Shown: positions 42,699-51,100 of the stretch, one piece after another | How positions within the stretch are numbered: position 1 is the stretch's first letter | Layout of the letters: each line of letters opens with the position of its first letter | NCBI GenBank assembly: GCA_965218985.1 | Contig: CBDCMP010000007.1 | Coordinates: 2,418,001-2,482,000 of the forward strand | Length of the DNA: 64,000 nucleotides | Reading direction: 5' to 3' | Origin: Pseudopedobacter sp965218985 | GTDB lineage: Bacteria > Bacteroidota > Bacteroidia > Sphingobacteriales > Sphingobacteriaceae | Notes under the pieces: generated by a model | Database searches by the model: none | What the model saw: the letters and a program-made list of their open reading frames with translations, nothing else | What the model was told of the DNA's origin: nothing | Made by a program: the position numbers and the translations under genes

Positions 42699-43730
42699 GT
42701 GAAGCCCAATCAATTTTTTAACCATATTTATGTTGATGAATATTCTTCCACACCAAAGTATTTGCAATTAAGCGATTCAATTATTGCGGCAATAGAAGAT
42801 GGGAAACTAAAAAAAGATGATATACTTCCCTCCATCAACGAATTAAGTTATGTATTGGAAATTTCGAGAGATACAGCTGAAAAAGGATATAAATATTTAA
42901 AATCAAAAGGCATCATCATCTCGGTACCGGGAAAAGGTTACTACATCGGACAAACAGCGTTTAAAAAGAAGTTGAGGATATTTTTATTGTTCAATAAATT
43001 ATCAGCTCACAAGAAAATTATTTATGATGCTTTTGTGGAATCAATCGGAGACGATGTAGCTATCGACTTTTACATCTACAACAACGATTTCACCATTTTT
43101 AAAAAGCTTATCCAAAATAAAAAAACAGATTATTCTCATTATGTGATCATCCCACATTTTGTAGAAGGCGGGGAGCTTGCTTATGAAGTGATCAATACCA
43201 TCCCAAAAGATAAATTGATTCTTTTAGATAAGAAGATATATGGGATAGAGGGAAATTATTCGGCTATTTATGAAAACTTTGAAAAGGATATATACGAAGC
43301 TTTACTATCTGCAAAGGATGCATTGGCAAAGTATCATACCCTTAAAATTGTTTTTCCAAAAAAGAGCTATTTTCCTAAAGAAATAGTAAATGGTTTTAAA
43401 AGGTTTTGTCAGCAATATGCTTTTAATCATAAAATAGTGGATAATATTCAATCAGAACCAATCCTATCCGGAGAAGCTTTTATTAACCTGATGGAAGATG
43501 ATTTAGTAACCTTGATAGAAAGGATAGTTTCATTAGATATGGTGATGGGTAAGGATGTAGGAGTGATATCTTACAACGAAACACCGTTGAAAAAATTAAT
43601 CCTTAACGGGATAACCACCATTTCAACTGATTTTAAAGGTATGGGGACTATGGCTGCAGAAATGATTAAAAATCACGAAATCGGACATAAAAAAGTCCCA
43701 TTTCATCTTACATTACGGCCTTCGCTTTAA
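42699..43730 (+). CDS. GntR-family regulator with sugar-sensing domain
   Basis: A 343-residue regulator starting at GTG. Residues about 15-85 form a GntR winged helix ('TPKYLQLSDSIIAAIEDGK', 'ILPSINELSYVLEISRDTA', 'KGIIISVPGKGYYIG'). The rest is a periplasmic-binding-protein-like ligand domain, as in LacI or in the Bacteroides rhamnose regulator RhaR, with 'YVIIPHFVEGGELAYEVIN' and 'GVISYNETPLKKLILNGIT'. Given the rhamnosidase, sulfatase and mutarotase genes before it, L-rhamnose or a related sugar is a plausible effector. The CTATCCTGAA sites upstream of two sulfatases are candidate targets. Confidence 0.85.
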   Translation: MKPNQFFNHIYVDEYSSTPKYLQLSDSIIAAIEDGKLKKDDILPSINELSYVLEISRDTAEKGYKYLKSKGIIISVPGKGYYIGQTAFKKKLRIFLLFNKLSAHKKIIYDAFVESIGDDVAIDFYIYNNDFTIFKKLIQNKKTDYSHYVIIPHFVEGGELAYEVINTIPKDKLILLDKKIYGIEGNYSAIYENFEKDIYEALLSAKDALAKYHTLKIVFPKKSYFPKEIVNGFKRFCQQYAFNHKIVDNIQSEPILSGEAFINLMEDDLVTLIERIVSLDMVMGKDVGVISYNETPLKKLILNGITTISTDFKGMGTMAAEMIKNHEIGHKKVPFHLTLRPSL

Positions 43731-43860
43731 TAGCCCACCTTATTACAGGCATCATTTACAATTAAAGATTTCAACATCTGCGTTTCTTTATCTATTCCTA
43801 AGTCATCATCTATTATTGAGGGATAAGATCGCATAATGTTGTCAGCTTAAAATTAAATAG

Positions 43861-44016
43861 AATTATGGTAGCCATACCGCAAATTCAATGGTTTTAGATT
43901 TTGGTTTAGTTCCAAAAGGGGAAGAAGAATTAGTTGCTGATGCAATTACCAAAACAAGCAAAGAACAATTCAAAGCGTTTATGTACGCGGGTATCTTTTG
44001 CCTGCATGGCAAGTAG
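43861..44016 (+). pseudogene. remnant of an alpha-L-rhamnosidase-like catalytic domain
   Basis: After a stop, a 51-codon stretch reads 'NYGSHTANSMVLDFGLVPK', 'GEEELVADAITKTSKEQFK' and 'AFMYAGIFCLHGK' before TAG. The 'TANSMVLDFGLVP' element resembles the barrel segment of GH78-type rhamnosidases ('TAYALAL.FGL.P'). No start codon or remaining domain is present. It suggests that a further glycosidase gene once closed this locus. The rest of 43731-44141 shows nothing else. Confidence 0.5.
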
Positions 44017-44141
44017 TATAATGAAAATCCCGAATAATAGATTTATCCAGTTTGTAGCAAAATATTTCACGAAACTCATTGGCTCAAATGTTTAATTCAG
44101 TCAAACAATCGGTGAATCTTTAAGATCCACCAATTTTTTTC

Positions 44142-47100
44142 TCAGCAATCGTCACAGCAAACACCCGCTATGGGTACCAGGGACGATGTTCTGTAAATTC
44201 TGTAAGCACCCAAACCCGTAGTCAAAGGATTTAAAGCTTCTATTTGGTTATCTTCTTGCGATCTCCTTCTCCCGAAATCAAAATGCCATTTGTTATCCGT
44301 TGGGAACATCTCTACACAGAGTACGCTTAGGCTATTATGCGGGGGAAGGCCCATTTCTTGCAAGCGTGATTCCACATCAGAAACTTTCAAAATTGCCATA
44401 CCTGTTTTTATTTCATCAACTTTTGGTTGGGTCAAAATAGGGGATACTGCCAATACATTGCCTACATTTTCATGCTGAATGCTGGCTTTTGTACTGTAAA
44501 CGAGTTGGGCAGAATCAATCAATAGATTACGATAAGACAGTCCGTCAGCTTGTTTAACTTGTGTATAAAGCATGTACCATAAACTGGTTTGTGGTGGTCT
44601 TGCGGTAACATTCTCTCCGTTCAATACTGCAACAGCGAAAGGTGCAGTGATTATCATCTCGTTTTTAAACGCAACGGTTTCAATTTCTTGTTCTAAAACT
44701 GGTACAATCCTTTCAGAAAGTGTCCCTCTTGATCTTGTTTTTATCAATTGCTTTTTAACCAATGGGGTATAGATTGGTGTTTTTCTTCTAAAAGCGTTAC
44801 AAGAAAGGGCAGGTGCCGGATGTTGTACGCCATTAACTTTTAATGGACGTCCGTATCTTCCTTGTGCAGTACTCCAAGCTTCTTTTTTATGACCAAGTCG
44901 AAGTTCGTAGCTGAAAAAACCAAAAAGCTCATCGCTATCTGCATGCATACCCGGAGGCAATGGAAGCATATAAAAGTTGGATTTCCCGCTGTCATCATCT
45001 CCACGCAGCATTTCCTGCATCGCACCAATCCCCGCAAAATCGTTGTTCATTCCGGGGATAATGGTCCTGATTTTTTCTTCATCGATACTTAAAGCAGGAT
45101 CCACAGGGTCATAAGTCAAAAGTTTCTGATTCAAGTCACAGATCAATGGGTCTGGGGCATTGGAAAGTACCCTAGCAAAATAAGTGTCATTTGGATCCAA
45201 AGGAGGTTCATCAACCTCTAACCATAAAAACCTTTGCCGATGGTCTGTAAAGGTGTATTTGGCAGGGTCTGCGCTGTAAGGTGTCATTGCGATACCTGCA
45301 GAAATCAATTTTGGGATTTGTTTTGGGATAATGGTGATAGGCAGGTGTATTTCCTTATCCGTTAATTCGTCACTTTGTTCAGGAATACCTTCTGATTTAA
45401 AATTAACAACTATTCTATAACTCACCATTACCTCAGAAGGGAAGGGCTCACTGACTATTTTAGGGTCAAAAACGTCCAGAAAAATCAATCTTGAGTGGTC
45501 TCTTTCCGGGTTGGCCAAAGCATTGATGGAAACGGTATCCGAAACATTGATTATTCCTGCAAATTCTTCCTCACCGAAATCATTATCAGCTTCTTTTCTC
45601 CATTTCCTGAAAATGGAAATACTCTCCTTTTCTAAACCATCCCAAGCCCAGTCTCTATCTAGGGAATAGTCTATCCCTATCACCCAATGGTTGAATAATT
45701 CCGATAAAGAGGAAAAAGATAGGGAAGAGGAATCTGGTGCCAAAGAATGACGCATTATTTTAGAGCAACCAAATTGTACACGTTTCCCTTTTTCGCCCTC
45801 TAAAGTGAGTTGATGTGCATTTAAGTTAAAGGAATCGGCTAATCTTTTCAGTTCTACAGGGGTGCTGCTCTGCACCAGATTTAGGGAGAGCCCATTTTCT
45901 ATCACCTGAACTTTGCGATCGTCGGCAACTTTTTCTGGTTGCAAGTAAACGGCTTTTAAACCACCATCAATTGGGGACAACAGTTTTCTTTCGTCTTTTG
46001 CAGGTTGGTATGAGCTCAGGATAAGCTTTTTACCTTCCAAAATATGGGTGTCGGCGTAATCATTGTCTGCAGCTTTGATCAAAGGGATAAAAGTCAGACG
46101 TAATTGTCTGGAGGTAGGCAATACCAACTGGTTTGCGGTCCCTGTATCATCAAATCCGCCCACCAAATCAATTACTTTGATATCCTCATGAATAATTTCG
46201 AGCTCGAAAGTTTGGTCATAATCATCTGAAGCCTGCTCCAATCTGTATTCTTTCTCGTAAAGGAGAATAAAAGGTTCCTTGCCATTTTCAGATCGACCGT
46301 TGTCCATTTCCAAACTTTTGGCTTCCACACGCACTTTAAAGAAATCCACATTTGGGTCGGCAAGGCCAATATCAACGGATTGTTTATCGCTGTCCGCAGG
46401 GATATTATTCAGAATAGCTTTCAGTTTTTCAACAACGTTATTGTATTTCCCTGTGTAAACTACCGCAGGATAGGCTAGTAGCGGTCTTTTGAGACTCAAG
46501 ATCGGATTATCCCCGTTGATGATATTTTGTAAAATGCTGGTGTCTTTTAAAAGAACAGCTGGTGTTCCTTTGGGCAAAGCATTGTACACATTTTCAAGTG
46601 TTGCAATTTTTAAGGCTCCGGCTGCAATATGGCGTTTAAAATGTATTTCTGTTATTGGTTTTTCACCGCCATTAAGGCCTTCATCTGTTACTTTGGGCCC
46701 ACCACCGGAAATATCCATTAAACGTACGCGAAATTCATAATCTTCCCCATAAACCAATGGCAGTGTAAATTCTGGGTTTGCCAAATAAGGGTGGAATACT
46801 TTTTTGGGGATGGTATTGATGGAATTTTCAATATCTGGACGAAGAACCACCATTTTTTCTGCCGTTAACTGGCTGATGTCTTCGGCATCTTTATCTGCAA
46901 GTGTTACAGGTTTACCGGCCCAACCACTAAAATAGATGGGCAGCCAAAACCCATCGTTCTTAGAATTACCATGGGCAGTAGGGTGAATTTCTATGCCGGG
47001 TTCTAATAGGTCTCCATTTTCAAATAAATTAACCTCTCCATTGGCCAGAGACATGGTTTGTTTGGCAATTAAGCTGTTTTGCGACAGCCATTTTACATCA

Positions 47101-48170
47101 CCTTTTTTTCTGACATCCAATTTATAACCGAAAACACCCAAAGGGGCATCAATGCTATTGCCAGAAACTTCTTCCTTTTGGAGCATTTGCCGGTTATGCC
47201 AAATGGCAATTTGTTCGTCATCCCAACCTAAACGGATGCCTATATCTTTTAATGGGGGATTAGAATGGTCGCTTTCTTGCAATAAATCCTGATTGATGGG
47301 TTGGTTGGCATGAACAATTTTTGCAAAGCCGTCGTCATAAACAATGGCATCTTTTAAAATTTCGTCATAGCCCGAATTGTTTATCGGATTATCTGGCACA
47401 GGAAATTGTACGGCAGAGAAAATGGCCCTTTCATTTAAACCTTTGAGTGCAGGAATCCTTGCCGCATATTGCATTTTGGCAATCCCGTTGAAGTCGCTTA
47501 TTTCTGCAAATTCTGTGTAGAGCCATCCCCCGTTTTCAAATAATTTCTCATCGGCGTCTAGCGCAATGGATGCCCTGTAAATTAGGCCTGCTTTTTCTGC
47601 CAAAGCAGGGTTTCGTAAGCAGTAGGCAATCACCTTTCCCCAGGATAAAACGTCCCTTGCGGTATTTTCATCGGTAACCTTAGGATCTTTGTTTTTTACC
47701 GAACAATGGTATTCATCGCCAATGAGGGCAAACTTAGTTTTTGCTTTCACAAAATTGAAGGCCGAACGATAGGTTTCTGGAAGATATTTCCGTATGGCCA
47801 CTGATTTGTATTTTTCCAAATCGGCATTGGCTTTCTGGCTTTGATCTGCTGAATGGGCATCGTTGATTTTTAAGCCATCGATGGTTTCTAGCTGGGTTTT
47901 TAAAGATTCCCAAACCAACCTGCCTGCAGGCGCATCGCTTTCTATGGTGATGTTTGGCGATGTGCTGTCGCTGGTGGTCAAAGGTAAACCATCCAAAGAA
48001 TTGATCACCATTGGTTTGAACACGATATTGGCATCGGCGAAAGCCTCTAAACCTGCTTTGAGAGGTAATAATGGGTTTAGGTTACGCGGGATGATCACAA
48101 TATTGAAATAAAGCCTCCCGTTTGCGTAACGTTGAGGGAATGTGAGTATGCAGAGGGTAATTGGTTCCAT
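44142..48170 (-). CDS. giant protein of unknown function (1342 residues)
   Basis: One uninterrupted frame of 1342 codons. There is no signal peptide, no clear membrane segment and no repeat array, and the sequence alternates beta-rich and helical stretches throughout. It begins 'MEPITLCILTFPQRYANGR' and mentions none of the usual enzyme motifs. A conspicuous block near residues 1075-1130 reads 'DELFGFFSYELRLGH', 'STAQGRYGRPLKVNGVQHP', which looks like a conserved core. The C-terminus is unusual, with 'IAGVCCDDC' as the last residues, three cysteines flanking two aspartates, possibly a metal site. It follows the 1689-residue gene after only 11 bp, so both are probably co-transcribed. I do not recognise the family and assign no function. 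Confidence 0.85.
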   Translation of the reverse strand: MEPITLCILTFPQRYANGRLYFNIVIIPRNLNPLLPLKAGLEAFADANIVFKPMVINSLDGLPLTTSDSTSPNITIESDAPAGRLVWESLKTQLETIDGLKINDAHSADQSQKANADLEKYKSVAIRKYLPETYRSAFNFVKAKTKFALIGDEYHCSVKNKDPKVTDENTARDVLSWGKVIAYCLRNPALAEKAGLIYRASIALDADEKLFENGGWLYTEFAEISDFNGIAKMQYAARIPALKGLNERAIFSAVQFPVPDNPINNSGYDEILKDAIVYDDGFAKIVHANQPINQDLLQESDHSNPPLKDIGIRLGWDDEQIAIWHNRQMLQKEEVSGNSIDAPLGVFGYKLDVRKKGDVKWLSQNSLIAKQTMSLANGEVNLFENGDLLEPGIEIHPTAHGNSKNDGFWLPIYFSGWAGKPVTLADKDAEDISQLTAEKMVVLRPDIENSINTIPKKVFHPYLANPEFTLPLVYGEDYEFRVRLMDISGGGPKVTDEGLNGGEKPITEIHFKRHIAAGALKIATLENVYNALPKGTPAVLLKDTSILQNIINGDNPILSLKRPLLAYPAVVYTGKYNNVVEKLKAILNNIPADSDKQSVDIGLADPNVDFFKVRVEAKSLEMDNGRSENGKEPFILLYEKEYRLEQASDDYDQTFELEIIHEDIKVIDLVGGFDDTGTANQLVLPTSRQLRLTFIPLIKAADNDYADTHILEGKKLILSSYQPAKDERKLLSPIDGGLKAVYLQPEKVADDRKVQVIENGLSLNLVQSSTPVELKRLADSFNLNAHQLTLEGEKGKRVQFGCSKIMRHSLAPDSSSLSFSSLSELFNHWVIGIDYSLDRDWAWDGLEKESISIFRKWRKEADNDFGEEEFAGIINVSDTVSINALANPERDHSRLIFLDVFDPKIVSEPFPSEVMVSYRIVVNFKSEGIPEQSDELTDKEIHLPITIIPKQIPKLISAGIAMTPYSADPAKYTFTDHRQRFLWLEVDEPPLDPNDTYFARVLSNAPDPLICDLNQKLLTYDPVDPALSIDEEKIRTIIPGMNNDFAGIGAMQEMLRGDDDSGKSNFYMLPLPPGMHADSDELFGFFSYELRLGHKKEAWSTAQGRYGRPLKVNGVQHPAPALSCNAFRRKTPIYTPLVKKQLIKTRSRGTLSERIVPVLEQEIETVAFKNEMIITAPFAVAVLNGENVTARPPQTSLWYMLYTQVKQADGLSYRNLLIDSAQLVYSTKASIQHENVGNVLAVSPILTQPKVDEIKTGMAILKVSDVESRLQEMGLPPHNSLSVLCVEMFPTDNKWHFDFGRRRSQEDNQIEALNPLTTGLGAYRIYRTSSLVPIAGVCCDDC

Positions 48171-48181
48171 AATATTTTATT

Positions 48182-51100
48182 TTAAGCGATTTGACGTGTT
48201 TCTTCCCAGGTTTCACTAAAATTGATGTCTATGACCCAGAATATGCTGATGTCCAGAGCAAAAGTGCACATGGCGATACAACTGGTTGGGCCTCCAAATT
48301 GCTTTTCTATTTTTCCAGCGGCTTCTATTTGGATGGTTATGGTGACGATGCCACCAAAAATTTCTGCCCTGCCCCTGAAGTAGATAAATGCACCCACTAT
48401 GAGTACTTCGGTATTCAATGACATATCCACCCCAACCATATACATAACGGCCACACTGCCTATGACTGGGAGGCCAACTGCGAGTTCTATACCAAATCCA
48501 AATTTGAAATAGAGGGTAGGAGGACTTTTTAAATCGGCCACAAGGCCAACTTCAGCCCTTCCTGTTGCGTAAACGGTGGCTGCGGCCAATGAAAAGCACA
48601 TTACCCGCAAATCTGCACCCAACTCAAGAAATGCTCCGGCAGAAGGCATCAACTGGTCAATGGTTTTAGGGATTTTTATAGGTTGGTTAAAGTAGCAGCC
48701 TATTTTAAAGTTGGCGTCTAATTTTAATGGGGTGGTAGGCGAATTGTAGTTTATGGCGTCGAATGGGAATTTCACAAAAGGGATTTCTTTGCTGGCCTTA
48801 AATTTATAATCCCAACTATCGGCTGCATTGCTCATTGCAATCTTCAATCCTTTTTTTACTGCCTCAACAGGTTGCGTAGGATCTAGGTTATCTAAAAATT
48901 CTAGGATTTGATAAATCTTTTCCAAAGGTTTTGCCAATTTAAGCTGCGGGGCATTCCCCGAATCGAAATTTGCATTGATACTGGCTTTGGCTTTGAAATC
49001 TCCACTGATGGTCATGAGCGATTTAAAAGAAGCCAAATCTACCACCACGCTCAGGTTGCCCAATTCACTTCTCCATTTATCCGCTGATAAGGAGTCGGTT
49101 ACATAATTTACTAAACTGTTGGATTTGCCATCTTTATTATCACTTTGATATTTCACATACATCCTGAAAGCATCCCCTTCTTTACCGATCACATCAAACG
49201 TCAGATTATCAGGTACTTTAAAGTTGTTGATCACTTTTGATAAGCCACCAGAAATTACGTCTGTAACCGATTGCGCTACATTTTCTATCTTTAAAGCACT
49301 ATTGATGATATTTGGGAAAGGTCCTTTACTATTCAACAGCCTAAAACTATCGGCCAATAATGGGGCCTCGCTCAGCAATTTGTCTGCTTTGTTTACATCA
49401 TAACGTGGATCAGAAAGCAGTAATTTTTGCGTACCTGTATTTTGGACGAACCCGTAATGTTTAGCGAATGTGTTCTCTGTGTTGAGTAACGCATCTGGAA
49501 AAGTGACTTTGGAAACCTTACTGGAAATTGGTAGTGTAAAATTAATCCCGTTGGGGTTTCGCAAACCTTCCCTAATGATAGGGACACTTTCCTTATTGGC
49601 TACGGGCAACACTTCCCCTGTTTGTTTATCCACTTCAACTATGCTCCAACTACCATCAGCAGGTAACTGTACCGAGCCCTTGGCTTCAGCCACAAAAATA
49701 ACATCTGCACTGTTGTCATTTTGTGTGGCTGCGGCTACATCTACCCGGTTTACATGAATGGTTTGTTGGCTACCACCTAAGTTGAGGATACAATCTACGT
49801 TGCCTCCGATGGAATTTTGACTACGTGTCATCAATTCTTGAAAAACAGATTTTGGGATGGGGACACCTTGTGGTAAAAGTTGGAGATAAGACTTGAACTG
49901 CTTACCTGTAAACCTTTTGATAGTGCCTTTACCATCCACGTCTAAATCGGCGTCGGCATCAAAGGTTATGCCCATAAACCTTGCAACCTGTGGGTTTCCC
50001 ACACCCGTATTGTGTACATAATCATCTGCGGTATTTTTGTAATAGTCGCCATTTGACGGGGTGTATGGAATGGAAATCGTGTCTCCCTCTACTTCCTTGA
50101 TGTTATGGACATTAAAAAGTCCGGCAACTAAGCCCGGGTGAAATGAGTAAGGATTGTCAAAGTTTATTTTAACATTCCCTTGCCCTTTTGCTATGAAAGA
50201 AAAATCGAAAACACCATCACTCTTGGCCACCCAACCGCTATCTTCTCGGTAAATGATTGCGTTGTTACGCCTGTAAAAGGTAATGGTACGGATCATGCAG
50301 ATACCAAAAGGGTAGGACATACTTACCGCCTGCACCACTTCATGGGCCAGCCTTCCCCTCATCACATTAAAACGTACCTGTGCAATATCTGCAAATTTGG
50401 CCAATGGGGCCAACCAATTGCTATAAGTGCTTGCCCCATAACCAGAAAAATCTATGTGGGTAAGCGGTACACCGGTAGAAGTTACGGAAGATGCAAATAC
50501 ATTATTAAAAATAGTATGGACACTTTCCCCCAACACACTTTGTGGGACGTTGTTTCCATTAGCATCAGTCAGATTCTTTAATTGTGCCGTAATCCCGTTC
50601 AATTCAGGTGGAAATTCAGGGTCACTGGCTTTATCTGCAGAAACACGGAATTGTAAACCACCTTTCAATTTCAGGTCTGACATTTTAAAATCCGGCATGA
50701 TAAAATCTAAATGTCGGTTGTTCATGGTGGCTTTTTGCGGATTGAATGGCACCAAGTTAGCTATGGATATTTTTCCATTTGGTAGACCAAATAGCACGGA
50801 ACTTTTTAAATTGGAATCTTTATCCAGAGGGTTTTTTGCAGGTTCTGGCAAATCATCAGCCGCTTTCAGATTATTCTTAAACCTATGGATATATGTATGT
50901 GGATTGATGTTGATTTTATTGGCATCTAATTGGCTAAATATGGTGGCAGGCCCTTGATCTTTAAAACCCAATATGCCCTTATCGGGATCTGCACTTACAT
51001 CGGGGTTGGTCACATTGATCATGGGTTCCCAAGAAATATGCGGTAATGTAAACCCATTGAGCAATGCCATTGGGGTGCGCAGGTTCATGTTTTCTATGGT

